The notes under the pieces: generated by a model | The model's input: only the letters and a program-made list of their open reading frames with translations | What the model was told of the DNA's origin: nothing | Databases searched by the model: none | Assembly (NCBI RefSeq): GCF_900108475.1 | Contig: NZ_FNWO01000011.1 | Coordinates: 97,376-161,375 of the forward strand | DNA: 64,000 nt | From: Magnetospirillum fulvum | Lineage (GTDB): Bacteria > Pseudomonadota > Alphaproteobacteria > Rhodospirillales > Magnetospirillaceae | Direction: 5' to 3' | Translations under genes and position numbers: made by a program | In this document: piece after piece, positions 37,077 to 46,381 of the stretch | Layout of the letters: each line of letters starts with the position of its first letter | Numbering within the stretch: the stretch's first letter is position 1

Positions 37077-37638
37077 ACGCCTCCTCCTCGGTCTTGGTCT
37101 GGGCGGGTTGGGGTTGCTGTATCCCGGTCTGGTCTATCTTGCCCTGGGACGGGTTCCCGCCGGAGCCCTCGCCGCGCTCGCCCTGATCCTGGTCGGAGCG
37201 CGGCTGGGACTGACCCGAGGCCGGGCCGCGACGGGGCCACTGGTCCCAGCGCTGGCGGCAACTCTGATCGCCACCGCCACCTTCGCCCTGCTCGATCCCA
37301 CCCTGGCCGTGTTGACCTATCCGGTGCTGATGAGCCTGGGGATGGCGGCGGCGTTCGGCCTGTCGCTGCGGGGCGGCCCGACCCTGGTCGAGAACTTCGC
37401 CAGCCTGACCGAGCCCGAACCCTCTCCGTCAGCCCGCGCCTACATGCGCAAGGTCACCCTGGTCTGGTTCATGTTCCTGCTGGGCAACGCCTCCTTGTCC
37501 GCGATGACCGTGGCGGCGGGCGACCGCGATTTGTGGACCCTTTATAACGGGCTGATCTCCTATCTGCTGATGGGGACTCTGTTCGCCATCGAATATCTGA
37601 TCCGCCGCCGGGTCCGGGCCAGGGAGAAGGCGGCGTGA
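37057..37638 (+). CDS. apeG: APE-cluster membrane protein (COG4648 type)
   Basis: A 193-residue integral membrane protein with about five to six hydrophobic segments (LLLGLGLGGLGLLYPGLVYLAL at the start and LWTLYNGLISYLLMGTLFAIEYLIRRR at the end). Proteins of this kind occur at the same position, after the two ACP genes, in other aryl-polyene clusters; the function is unknown. The start inside the ACP gene (20-bp overlap) is chosen because translation from it gives a clean N-terminal helix. Confidence 0.8.
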   Translation: MTSSPNRRLLLGLGLGGLGLLYPGLVYLALGRVPAGALAALALILVGARLGLTRGRAATGPLVPALAATLIATATFALLDPTLAVLTYPVLMSLGMAAAFGLSLRGGPTLVENFASLTEPEPSPSARAYMRKVTLVWFMFLLGNASLSAMTVAAGDRDLWTLYNGLISYLLMGTLFAIEYLIRRRVRAREKAA

Positions 37639-39257
37639 TCCGGCTCGAAGGCCTGAAGGCCACCGCGTTCGCCCCCGACCATGTCGTGGCCCGGCGCGAC
37701 GGGGAAGACCTGACCTGGGCGCGCTTTCGCGCCGAGATCGGTGGCACCGCCCGCCACTTGGCCGCCGCCCGCCGGGTCGGCCTGACCTGCCGCGACGGCT
37801 GGCGCTTTGCCGTCGGCCTGTTCGGGGCGTTGAGCGCCGGAGCGCGCGTGGTGGTGCCGTCCCATCCCGGCCCAACCGACGGAATCGAGCATTGGATCGA
37901 CGACGATTTCGAGCCGGGCGCGGCCGAGTGGAGCGGCGGGCTTGACCCCGACCGGGCCGCTTTGTCCCTTCAGACCTCGGGCTCGACCGGCGAGGCAAAG
38001 GAGGTGGCCCGTTCGCTCGCTCAGTTGGACGCCGAACTGGCCGCGCTTGATGCGCTGTGGGGCGAGTCTTTGGCCGGAGCCGACACCCTGTCCACGGTGT
38101 CGCACCGCCATGCCTATGGGCTGATGTTCGGGCTGTTATGGCCGCTGGCGGCGGGTCGGCCGTTCTTTGCCCGGCCCTTCGATCTGTGGGAAGACCTGCT
38201 CGCCGCCCTCCCCGCTGGCGCGGTGCTGATCACCAGTCCGGCCCATCTGACCCGGCTGGGCGGCCTGCCCCCGTTGGACGAGGCGAAGCGGCCGCGTCTG
38301 ATCCTGTCGGCAGGGGCGCCCCTGCCCGAAGCGGCGGTGATCGAGGCCAAGCGGGTTCTTGGGCGCGATATCACTGAAATCTATGGCAGCACCGAAACCG
38401 GAGCGATGGCGACGCGGCACCGCGACGGCACCGGCGAGCCCCCGTGGCGGCCGCTGCCGGGCTACCGCGTCGGCCGCAGCGCCGCCGGGCTGCTCTGTCT
38501 CGACGCACCGGGCGGGAAGGCCGAGATTGCCGACCGGATCGAGCTTGCCGCCGAGGACGGGTTTTACTTGCAGGGCCGTGCCGATCGGATCGCCAAGATC
38601 GAGGGCAAGCGGGTCAGCCTCGATGCGGTCGAGCAGGCGCTGAAAGCCCGCCCCGAAATCGCCGATGCCGCAATCGTGGTTCTGAACGATCCCCAGCCCC
38701 ATCTTGCGGCGGTGGTGATGCTGGCGGCGGCGGGACAGACTGAGTTGACCCGGCTGGGACGCTTCCGGCTCGGCCGGGCCTTGCGCGCCGGATTGGCGGC
38801 CAGCCTCGATCCCGCCGGTCTGCCCCGCCGCTGGCGCTTTGTCGATGCGCTGCCGGTCGGAGCGATGGGCAAGCGGCGCAGTGCCGATCTGGCCGCCTTG
38901 TTCGAACCGCCGCCCCGCCAGCCCCGGATCGTAGCCCGGCGTGGCGGCAACGACGATGGCAGCGTCGAACTCGATCTTGAGATCGACCCCGCTCTGGTGT
39001 GGTTTAAGGGGCATTTTCCCGGCCATCCGATCCTGCCCGGCGTGGTGCAGATCGATTGGGCCATCGCCTTTGCCCGCGAGCATCTCGGCCTTGATCTGCC
39101 CGCCGCCCGCGATTTCCAGATCAAGTTCCGGGCGACGATCCTGCCGGGCGACCGGGTCACCCTGAGCCTGCGCCACGAGGCGGCGAAACGGCGGCTGGGC
39201 TTCCAGTATCGGCGCGGCGACGATATCTGTTCCTCTGGCATGGCGTCCTGCCGATGA
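37635..39257 (+). CDS. Fused acyl-ACP/AMP ligase and FabZ-like dehydratase
   Basis: A 540-residue fusion. Residues 1-430 are an ANL adenylating enzyme: P-loop LQTSGSTGEAKEVARS, YGSTETGAMATR, the hinge GRADRIAKIEGKRVSL and the conserved Lys in GAMGKRRS; this part corresponds to ApeH and should load the aryl starter onto an ACP. Residues about 440-540 are a hotdog dehydratase with the catalytic His in WFKGHFPGHPILPGV, corresponding to ApeI, whose partner ApeP is encoded downstream. In characterised clusters these are separate genes. Confidence 0.87.
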   Translation: MIRLEGLKATAFAPDHVVARRDGEDLTWARFRAEIGGTARHLAAARRVGLTCRDGWRFAVGLFGALSAGARVVVPSHPGPTDGIEHWIDDDFEPGAAEWSGGLDPDRAALSLQTSGSTGEAKEVARSLAQLDAELAALDALWGESLAGADTLSTVSHRHAYGLMFGLLWPLAAGRPFFARPFDLWEDLLAALPAGAVLITSPAHLTRLGGLPPLDEAKRPRLILSAGAPLPEAAVIEAKRVLGRDITEIYGSTETGAMATRHRDGTGEPPWRPLPGYRVGRSAAGLLCLDAPGGKAEIADRIELAAEDGFYLQGRADRIAKIEGKRVSLDAVEQALKARPEIADAAIVVLNDPQPHLAAVVMLAAAGQTELTRLGRFRLGRALRAGLAASLDPAGLPRRWRFVDALPVGAMGKRRSADLAALFEPPPRQPRIVARRGGNDDGSVELDLEIDPALVWFKGHFPGHPILPGVVQIDWAIAFAREHLGLDLPAARDFQIKFRATILPGDRVTLSLRHEAAKRRLGFQYRRGDDICSSGMASCR

Positions 39258-40900
39258 AACCCTGCGCCCTGATCCCCAGCCGCAACCACTGGACCGCCCT
39301 GCCCGCGATCATCGCGACGGTGCGCCGCGCCGGTCTGCCAATCCTGGTGATCGACGACGGCAGCGACGAACCGGCAGCCAGCGCGCTGGCCGCCCTCCAT
39401 GATCCCGACGCTGGCGTCACCGTGACCCGGCTGCCGGTCAATCAAGGCAAGGGCGTCGCGGTCGCGACCGGCTTTCGCCTCGCCGCCGCCTCTGGCTTCA
39501 CCCACGCGGTTCAGATTGATGCCGATGGCCAGCACGATCTCGACGCCCTGCCCCGCCTGCTGGCGGCGGCCGAAGCCGATCCCGACGCCCTGGTCAGCGG
39601 CGCGCCGCTCTATGACGACAGCATCCCGACCGGACGCAAGATCGGGCGCTGGATCACCCATCTGTGGGTGTTCGTCGAGACCCTGTCCTTTCGGATCAGC
39701 GACAGCATGTGCGGCTTTCGCGTCTATCCGCTGGCCGCCTGTCTTGCCCTGCTTGATCGCGAGCCGGTCGGACGGCGGATGGATTTCGATACCGACATCA
39801 TGGTCCGGCTGTTCTGGCGCGGCATCGCCCCGGTGATGGTGCCGGTGAAGGTGACCTATCCCCCCGGCAATCTGTCGAATTTCGCCATCGTCGCCGACAA
39901 TCTTCGCATCAGTTGGATGCATACCCGGCTGGTGACCGCGATGCTGTGGCGACTGCCCACGATCCTGCTCCATCGCCCGCCCCGCCCCGCCGCCCATTGG
40001 GCCGGACTGGGCGAACGCGGCGCGCTGTGGGGGCTGGCCCTGGTCGCCGCCGCCTATCGGCTGTTGGGGCGGCGGGCCTGCGCTGCCGCCATCGCTCCGA
40101 TCGTGCTCTATTTCTATCTCAGTGGAACCGAGCAACGCCGCGCCTCGCTCGATTATCTGGGTCGGGTGCTGGGACGACCGGCGCGCTTTGCCGATGGGTT
40201 CCGCCATTTCCGCGATTTCGCCGGACGCGCGCTCGATGCCTTCGCCGCCTGGAGCGGGGCGATCCCCCCTGCCGCGATGGAGATCGCCACCCCCGAGACC
40301 CTGGCCGAGGCGGCGGCGACCCGGCGCGGCGCGTTGCTGGTGGTGTCCCATCACGGCAACGCCGAACTGTCGCGGGCGCTGATGGACCCGGACTTGCGGG
40401 CGCGGCTGACGATCCTGGTCCACACAAGCCATGCCGAGAATTACAACCGGCTGCTGGCCCGCCACCACGGCGACGCGCCGAGCCGGACGATCCAGGTCGC
40501 CGAGATTGGCCCCGACACCGCGATCTTGCTACGCGAGCGGATCGAGCAGGGCGAATGGGTGGCGATCGCGGGCGACCGGGTGCCGGTGCTGTCGCACGGT
40601 CGGGTCAGCCGGGTGCCGTTCCTGGGGGCGATGGCCGAGTTCTCGCACGGGCCGTGGCTGCTGGCGGCGCTGCTCGATTGCCCGGTCTATCTGCTGTTCT
40701 GCCGCCGTATCGGCGACGGGCGGTGGAGCCTCAGCCTCGAGCCGTTCGCCCAGCGTATCGTCCTGCCGCGCGGCCGCCGCACCGAAGCGCTGACCGAACC
40801 AGCCGCGCGCTATGCCGCCCGGCTGGAGGCCGAATGCCGGGCCGCGCCGACGCAATGGTATAATTTCTTCAGCTTCTGGGCGGGGAAGACCGACCGATGA
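39254..40900 (+). CDS. apeJ: Glycosyltransferase family 2 / LpxL-type acyltransferase fusion
   Basis: A 548-residue bifunctional protein. Residues 1-230 are a GT2 glycosyltransferase (CALIPSRNHW, VIDDGSDEP, VNQGKGVAVATGF, the DXD-like QIDADGQHD). Residues about 260-545 are a membrane-associated acyltransferase of the LpxL/HtrB kind with the HX4E motif in SHHGNAELSRAL and IAGDRVPV. Likely role: adding a sugar and an acyl chain to the lipid anchor of the polyene. It overlaps neighbours by 4 bp at both ends. Confidence 0.87.
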   Translation: MKPCALIPSRNHWTALPAIIATVRRAGLPILVIDDGSDEPAASALAALHDPDAGVTVTRLPVNQGKGVAVATGFRLAAASGFTHAVQIDADGQHDLDALPRLLAAAEADPDALVSGAPLYDDSIPTGRKIGRWITHLWVFVETLSFRISDSMCGFRVYPLAACLALLDREPVGRRMDFDTDIMVRLFWRGIAPVMVPVKVTYPPGNLSNFAIVADNLRISWMHTRLVTAMLWRLPTILLHRPPRPAAHWAGLGERGALWGLALVAAAYRLLGRRACAAAIAPIVLYFYLSGTEQRRASLDYLGRVLGRPARFADGFRHFRDFAGRALDAFAAWSGAIPPAAMEIATPETLAEAAATRRGALLVVSHHGNAELSRALMDPDLRARLTILVHTSHAENYNRLLARHHGDAPSRTIQVAEIGPDTAILLRERIEQGEWVAIAGDRVPVLSHGRVSRVPFLGAMAEFSHGPWLLAALLDCPVYLLFCRRIGDGRWSLSLEPFAQRIVLPRGRRTEALTEPAARYAARLEAECRAAPTQWYNFFSFWAGKTDR

Positions 40901-41307
40901 TTGCCGCAGAGATCACGCTTACCGCACAATTCTACGATCTCGATCCGATGCAGGTGGTGTGGCACGGCAATTACCCGCGCTATCTCGAACAGGCGCGCTG
41001 CGCCCTGCTCGACCGCATCGGCTATAATTATCCCGAGATGGAAGCATCGGGCTATCTGTGGCCGATTGTCGATATGCGGCTGAAATATGTCCGCCCGGTC
41101 CGCTTTGCCCAAACCATCCGGGTCAGCGCCACCCTGGCCGAATATGAAAACCGGCTGCGGATCGAGTACCGCATCACCGACGCCGCGACCGGCGAGGTTC
41201 TGACCAAGGCCACCACCACCCAATTGGCCGTCGAGACGGCAAGCCAGGAATTGTGCCTGGAATCCCCCTCGGCACTGGTCGAGCGGGTCAGAAAGCTGCT
41301 GCCATGA
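40897..41307 (+). CDS. apeK: APE-cluster 4HBA-CoA-type thioesterase
   Basis: A 136-residue hotdog thioesterase (FYDLDPMQVVWHGNYPRYLEQARCALLDRIGY). The Asp in DLDPMQVVWHGNY is the catalytic residue of the 4HBA-CoA/YbgC type. It may release the aryl starter or the finished polyene from ACP, or edit mis-loaded carriers. It lies between the GT/AT fusion and the LolA-like gene, as in other aryl-polyene clusters. Confidence 0.88.
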   Translation: MIAAEITLTAQFYDLDPMQVVWHGNYPRYLEQARCALLDRIGYNYPEMEASGYLWPIVDMRLKYVRPVRFAQTIRVSATLAEYENRLRIEYRITDAATGEVLTKATTTQLAVETASQELCLESPSALVERVRKLLP

Positions 41308-41888
41308 TCCGCGCTCTTCTCCTGGTCCTGCTGCTTGCACTCTCCGCCACCGGGCTGCGGGCCGAACCGGCGATGCTGAAAGACGGCGACGTGCTGCGCG
41401 GCCATTTCGTCCAGGAACGCCACATGCAGGGCTTTGCCCATCCGATCCGCTCGGAAGGCAGCTTTGTCGTCGCCCCCGGTCGCGGGCTCATCTGGCGGGC
41501 CGAGACCCCGTTCGCGGTCACCACCGTGGTGACCCCGGCCGGGCTGGTCCAAAGCGTCGAAGGCACCGAAACCACCCGGCTGGCGGCAACACGGCTGCCC
41601 TTCCTCTCCCGCCTCTACGACATGATGGCGGGCGCGCTGGGGGGTGATTGGCGGGCGTTGGACGGGGTGTTCGCGATCACCCGGACTGCCGACCAGATCG
41701 TGCTGGTCCCGTCAAAGCCCGACGACCCCACCGCCGCCCAGATCGCCGGGATCACCGCCCGGCTGGGCCGCTTTGTCGAAGCGGTCGAGATCAGAAAACC
41801 CGGCGGCGATTTCGACCGGCTGACCTTCACCGCGCAGAGCCTCAACACCCGCCCGCTCGATGCCGCCGAGGCGGCGATGCTGAAGTGA
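41304..41888 (+). CDS. apeL: LolA-like periplasmic lipoprotein carrier protein
   Basis: A 194-residue exported protein with a cleavable signal (MIRALLLVLLLALSATGLRA) and the LolA fold (GHFVQERHMQGFAHPIRSEGSFVVAPGRGLIW). It probably carries the hydrophobic polyene lipid across the periplasm together with the MMPL protein and the DUF3261 lipoprotein encoded next. The start codon overlaps the thioesterase stop; the stop overlaps the next start (GTGA). Confidence 0.87.
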   Translation: MIRALLLVLLLALSATGLRAEPAMLKDGDVLRGHFVQERHMQGFAHPIRSEGSFVVAPGRGLIWRAETPFAVTTVVTPAGLVQSVEGTETTRLAATRLPFLSRLYDMMAGALGGDWRALDGVFAITRTADQIVLVPSKPDDPTAAQIAGITARLGRFVEAVEIRKPGGDFDRLTFTAQSLNTRPLDAAEAAMLK

Positions 41889-44179
41889 GAAAAGTCCTCG
41901 CCCTGCTCTGGCTGGCTGTGGTGATAGTGGCGGGAGTCCATGTCGCGACAATCGCGCGCTCGGGCCTGCCGCTCGAAACCGACATCATGGCCCTGCTGCC
42001 GCGCGAGGAGCGCGACCCCGCAGTGCAGGCAGCCAAGGACCGGATCGCCGAAACCCTGGCGCGGCGAGTGGTGGTACTGGTCGGCCATCCCGAGCGCGAC
42101 GTTGCCCGGACTGAGGCAAGCGAACTGCGCCGCCGCCTGACCGAGGCCGGGCTGGTCAAGACCGAAACCGATGTTCCGGGACCAGAGGCGATCAAGCGCC
42201 TGGGCGCGGCCTATTTCCCCCACCGCGCCGGTCTGCTGGCCGACAACGACCGCGCCGCGCTGGAACACGGCGACGGCCAGAGTCTGGTGACGCGGGCGCT
42301 GTCGCAGCTGTTCGGCTTTGGCGGCTTTGTCGAGTCGCGGCTGCTCGCCCGCGATCCCTTCCTGCTGTTTCCCGCCTTCCTCACCGGCCTGCCGGTTCCG
42401 GCCAACCGGCTCTCGATCGACGAGGGAATGCCGACCGTGATCGAGGACGGTACCCATTGGGTGCTGGTCAGCCTGATCCTGACCGGCGAGCCCTATGCGC
42501 TGGAGTTCCAGAACCGCTTCGTCACCGCTTTCGATGCCGCCCTGGCCGACGCTCCCCCCGGCGTCACGGCCAAGCGGTTGGGGGCGGTGTTCTTCGCCCA
42601 GGCCGGAGCCACCCAGGCCATCGGCGAATCGAGCCGGATCGGGCTGGTCTCGCTGGCCGGAATTGTGCTGCTGGTGGTAGTGGCCTTCCGCTCGGCCCGG
42701 CCGCTGCTGCTGTCGCTGCTGGCGATCGGCACCGGCTTTTTGGTCGCGCTGTCGGCCTGCCTTGCGTTGTTCGGCAGCCTGCACGTCGCCGCCCAATTGT
42801 TCGGGGCCAGCCTGATCGGGATCGCGGTCGATTACGCCCTGCTTTATTTCGGTCAGATCTTCACCAATCGGACCCGGCCCGCCGACCGGCTGGCCCAGGT
42901 GATGCCGGGGCTGGCGCTGGGGGCCGCCTGCGCCATCATCGGCTATTCCGCTTTGGCGCTGTCGCCGTTTCCCGGCCTGAAGCAGGTGGCTTTGTTCTCG
43001 GCAATGGGGCTGCTGGGCTCGTTCCTGACCGTGGTGTTGTGGTTCCCGTTGCTCGACCGCGCCCCCGGAGCCCGGTTGAACCGTCCTATCGCGGCGGCGG
43101 CCCGTGGGCTGTGGCGCTTCTGGGACGAAGCCCGCTTTGGCCGAGCCCGGATCGCTTTGGTCTTGGTGCTGGCCGGATTGGGCGCCATCGGGCTGGCCCG
43201 GCTGGAGCCCGACGACGACGTTCGCCGCCAGCAAGGGCTGTCGCCCACCCTGGTCGCCGAACAGGCCGAGATTCAGCGGCTGGCCGGGTTCGGCCAACTG
43301 ACCCAGTTCTTCCTGGTCGAAGGCGACAGCGAGCAACAGGTGCTGGAGCGGGAAGAGGCGTTGAGCGCCCGGCTTTCCGGCAGCGCCAGCGGCTGGCAGG
43401 CGGCATCGCGCTTCGTCCCCTCGGCCAAACGTCAGGCTGACACCGCCGCCCTGGTCGAACGCGACCTGACCCAGCCGCATCTGGCCGCCTATCGCGACCG
43501 CCTCGGCATGGCCGCCCCCGCTGTGCCCGAGGCCGCGCCTGCCGCACCGCTGACCCTGGCCGAGATTACCGCCACCCGCGCCCTGCCCTTTCTCGACGCG
43601 CTGGTGCTGAGTGAAAAGATGCATGTCGTCACCTTGGATCGCGGCCACGACCCGGCCCGGCTACGCGCCGCCGCCGAAGGGCTGGACGGTGTCCGCCTGA
43701 TCGACCCCACCGGCGACCTCAGCGAGTTGTTGCGGGCCTATCGCCTGCGCACCCTTGGCCTGCTGACCCTGACCCCGCTGTTGATGCTGGCGCTGCTGTC
43801 TTGGCGCTATGGCTGGGGCGGCGCGCTCAGGGTGATGCTGCCCGCGACCGCCGCCATCGTGCTGACCCCGCCGCTGCTGGCCCTGGTCGGGGTGGGGTTC
43901 AGCTTCTTTAGCGCGATGGGGCTGGTGCTGGTGCTGTCGATCGGCACCGATTACGCCCTGTTCTGCGCCGAGGACCGCGACCGCGACGCGGCGATTCTGG
44001 TCTCGGTCTGTCTGGCGATGCTGACGACCAGCCTGTCCTTCGGGCTGCTGGCCTTCAGCGACGTCGCGGCGGTCCGCGCTTTTGGGGCGACGATGCTGGT
44101 CGGCGTGCTGCTGGCCTTCCTGCTCGCCCCCTCGGTCAAACAGCGACGCGGCCTTGTCCCGGAGCGCACAGAGCGATGA
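41885..44179 (+). CDS. apeM: MMPL/RND-type exporter
   Basis: A 764-residue transporter with 11-12 membrane helices and two large periplasmic loops. The Asp-containing motifs of MMPL helices appear twice (GIAVDYALLYFGQ and SIGTDYALFCAED), placing the proton-relay residues. The GTG overlapping the LolA stop is the start: the following KVLALLWLAVVIVAGVHVA is a normal first helix, whereas upstream frame is shadow. It likely moves the aryl-polyene lipid out of the inner membrane. Confidence 0.9.
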   Translation: MRKVLALLWLAVVIVAGVHVATIARSGLPLETDIMALLPREERDPAVQAAKDRIAETLARRVVVLVGHPERDVARTEASELRRRLTEAGLVKTETDVPGPEAIKRLGAAYFPHRAGLLADNDRAALEHGDGQSLVTRALSQLFGFGGFVESRLLARDPFLLFPAFLTGLPVPANRLSIDEGMPTVIEDGTHWVLVSLILTGEPYALEFQNRFVTAFDAALADAPPGVTAKRLGAVFFAQAGATQAIGESSRIGLVSLAGIVLLVVVAFRSARPLLLSLLAIGTGFLVALSACLALFGSLHVAAQLFGASLIGIAVDYALLYFGQIFTNRTRPADRLAQVMPGLALGAACAIIGYSALALSPFPGLKQVALFSAMGLLGSFLTVVLWFPLLDRAPGARLNRPIAAAARGLWRFWDEARFGRARIALVLVLAGLGAIGLARLEPDDDVRRQQGLSPTLVAEQAEIQRLAGFGQLTQFFLVEGDSEQQVLEREEALSARLSGSASGWQAASRFVPSAKRQADTAALVERDLTQPHLAAYRDRLGMAAPAVPEAAPAAPLTLAEITATRALPFLDALVLSEKMHVVTLDRGHDPARLRAAAEGLDGVRLIDPTGDLSELLRAYRLRTLGLLTLTPLLMLALLSWRYGWGGALRVMLPATAAIVLTPPLLALVGVGFSFFSAMGLVLVLSIGTDYALFCAEDRDRDAAILVSVCLAMLTTSLSFGLLAFSDVAAVRAFGATMLVGVLLAFLLAPSVKQRRGLVPERTER

Positions 44180-44760
44180 GCTTCAACACAGTCAAAATCC
44201 GCCGAGTCCGCGCCGCCCTGGTCCTTCTGATCGGTCTGGGACTGGCCGCCTGCGCCGCGCCACCGCCGCCGCCCGAGCCGGGACGGGTGACGATCGCGCC
44301 GGGGATCACCCTGGCTCTGCCCAGCCCCGCCGCGCTTGGCCGCAGCGTCGATGCGGTCCAGATCGTCACCGCCCGCCACCGGGGCGACAGCTTCGTGTTC
44401 GAAGGCCGCCTGTCGGTCGAGCCAGAGCGATTGCTGCTGGTGGGCACGGATTCGCTGGGACGCCGGGCGATGACGGTGACCTGGAGCCAGGGGCAGATCT
44501 CAGTCGAGCGGGCGGCGTGGCTGCCCGACTCGCTCAGGCCCGAAAACATCCTGGCCGATATCGTCCTGCTCTATTGGCCCGAAGCGGCGGTGCGATCCGG
44601 CCTGAGCGGGGCCGATCTGACCGAGCAGACGGGCAACCGCGCCATCGGCAGCGCGATCCTGGTGTCATGGCAGGGCGATCCGTGGAACGGAACCGCCCAT
44701 CTGCGCAACCTCGTCTGGGAGTACGAGTTGGACGTCCGTTCGGTTTTGGTGGGACCATGA
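44176..44760 (+). CDS. apeN: DUF3261 outer-membrane lipoprotein
   Basis: A 194-residue lipoprotein with lipobox GLGLAAC and a Pro-rich start of the mature part. It has a beta-rich DUF3261 body (FVFEGRLSVEPERLLLVGTDSLGRRAMTVTW). The family occurs almost only in aryl-polyene and related pigment clusters. By position and topology it could receive the pigment lipid at the outer membrane, which is inference. It has 4-bp overlaps with both neighbours. Confidence 0.85.
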   Translation: MSFNTVKIRRVRAALVLLIGLGLAACAAPPPPPEPGRVTIAPGITLALPSPAALGRSVDAVQIVTARHRGDSFVFEGRLSVEPERLLLVGTDSLGRRAMTVTWSQGQISVERAAWLPDSLRPENILADIVLLYWPEAAVRSGLSGADLTEQTGNRAIGSAILVSWQGDPWNGTAHLRNLVWEYELDVRSVLVGP

Positions 44761-45944
44761 GCGCGCCGCTATACCTGCCCGCGATGGCGGTCGGCTCCTG
44801 TCTCGGGCTGGGCAAGGCCGCGACGGTGGAAAAGCTATTCGCCGGATCGCGCCAAGGGATTGCCCCCCATCCCGATTATCCGGTTCCGGTCGGCGCGCTG
44901 CCGGTCGATCTGGCCCCGCTGCCGCCCGCTCTGGCGGGGTGGGAATGTCGCAACAACCGTCTGCTCGCCGCCCTGGCCGCCGAGATCGGCGACGAGATCA
45001 AAGACGCGATCCGCCGCTTTGGCCGTCACCGGATCGCGGTGGTGATCGGCACCAGCACCTCGGGCATCGCCGAGGGCGAACAGGCGATCGCCCACCATGC
45101 CCAGACCGGTTCCTGGCCCGGCGGATTTCATTACCGCCAGCAGGAAACCGGGGGCGGTGCCGCCTTCCTCGCCGATCTGCTGGGGCTGACCGGCCCGGCC
45201 TATGTCGTCGCCACCGCCTGTTCCTCCAGCGCCAAGGCCCTGGCCAGCGCCGGGCGGCTGATCCGGTGCGGCTTGGCCGATGCCGCGATCGCAGGCGGAG
45301 CCGACACGCTGTGCAAGATGACGGTGTCGGGCTTCGGCGCGCTGGAAGCGCTGTCCTCCACCCCCTGCAATCCGTTCAGCGTCCACCGCAACGGCATCAG
45401 CATCGGCGAGGGCGGCGCGTTGTTCCTCGCCAGTCCCGACCCCGCTGAAATCGCCCTGGTCGGGGTGGGCGAGACCTCGGACGCCCATCATGTCAGCGCC
45501 CCCGATCCCGAAGGACGCGGCGCGCTGGCGGCGATGCGGGCCGCGCTGGACGGGGCCGGTCTGACCCCCGACGACATCGCTTACGTCAACCTGCACGGCA
45601 CCGCGACCCGGCTCAACGATGCGATGGAAAGCAAGGCGATGGCGGCGCTGTTTGCCGCGCCGGTCGCCTGTAGCTCGACCAAGGCGATGACCGGCCACAC
45701 CTTGGGCGCGGCCGGCGCGGTCGAGGCGGCGATCCTGTGGCTGACCCTGTCGCGGCGCTGGAACCCTGACGGTCGGGTGCCGCCCCATCTGTGGGACTTC
45801 ATCCCCGATCCCGATCTGCCGCCGCTGGCGCTGGCCGGGCCGGAAACCCGCCTGCCCGACCGCGCCCGGTTGGCCGCACTCAGCAATTCCTTTGCCTTTG
45901 GCGGCAGCAATTGCTGCCTCGCGCTCCGTCGGGAGGAATCATGA
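44757..45944 (+). CDS. apeO: APE beta-ketoacyl-ACP synthase (partner of the chain-length factor)
   Basis: A 395-residue KAS II-type ketosynthase with an intact Cys-His-His triad: ATACSSSAKALASAG, NLHGTATRLND and TKAMTGHTLGAAGAVE. It ends in the FAFGGSNCCLAL motif. In characterised systems ApeO forms a heterodimer with ApeC and performs the chain-elongating Claisen condensations with malonyl-ACP. Confidence 0.92.
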   Translation: MSAPLYLPAMAVGSCLGLGKAATVEKLFAGSRQGIAPHPDYPVPVGALPVDLAPLPPALAGWECRNNRLLAALAAEIGDEIKDAIRRFGRHRIAVVIGTSTSGIAEGEQAIAHHAQTGSWPGGFHYRQQETGGGAAFLADLLGLTGPAYVVATACSSSAKALASAGRLIRCGLADAAIAGGADTLCKMTVSGFGALEALSSTPCNPFSVHRNGISIGEGGALFLASPDPAEIALVGVGETSDAHHVSAPDPEGRGALAAMRAALDGAGLTPDDIAYVNLHGTATRLNDAMESKAMAALFAAPVACSSTKAMTGHTLGAAGAVEAAILWLTLSRRWNPDGRVPPHLWDFIPDPDLPPLALAGPETRLPDRARLAALSNSFAFGGSNCCLALRREES

Positions 45945-46381
45945 CCCTCGCCCCGGTCGAAACCCTGCTGCCCCACGAAGCACCGATGTTGCTGCTCGAC
46001 GAGGCGCTGGCCGCCGATGCCGACAGCGCGCGGGCGGCGGTAACGCCTGCGCCGGATCATTTGTTCGCCACCGCCGACGGTATCCCGGTCCATGTCGGGA
46101 TCGAGCTGATGGCCCAGACCTGCGGACTATGGGCGGGAGCCCAGGCTAGCCGCGAGGGTGGGCCGGTGCGGCTGGGCTATCTGCTCGGCACCCGGCGCTT
46201 TACCGCCCGGACCGACTGGTTCGCCCTGGGCGAGCGGTTGGAAATCTCGGCCCGGCTGGTGTTTCGCGACCAGGGGATGGGCGTGTTCGATTGCCGCATC
46301 GAGGATGCGGCGGGGGAGGTTCTGGCCGAGGCGCAGCTCAGCGTCTATCAGCCGGATGCGGAGGAAGAAGGACGATCATGA
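45941..46381 (+). CDS. apeP: APE hotdog 3-hydroxyacyl-ACP dehydratase subunit
   Basis: A 146-residue hotdog protein (ETLLPHEAPMLLLDEALAAD, then VHVGIELMAQTCGLWAGAQA). The conserved Glu-Leu-Met-Ala-Gln helix is present and the FabZ-type GHFPGHP is not. It therefore fits the ApeP-type partner that works with the ApeI domain, here fused to the ligase. It overlaps both neighbours by 4 bp. Confidence 0.88.
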   Translation: MTLAPVETLLPHEAPMLLLDEALAADADSARAAVTPAPDHLFATADGIPVHVGIELMAQTCGLWAGAQASREGGPVRLGYLLGTRRFTARTDWFALGERLEISARLVFRDQGMGVFDCRIEDAAGEVLAEAQLSVYQPDAEEEGRS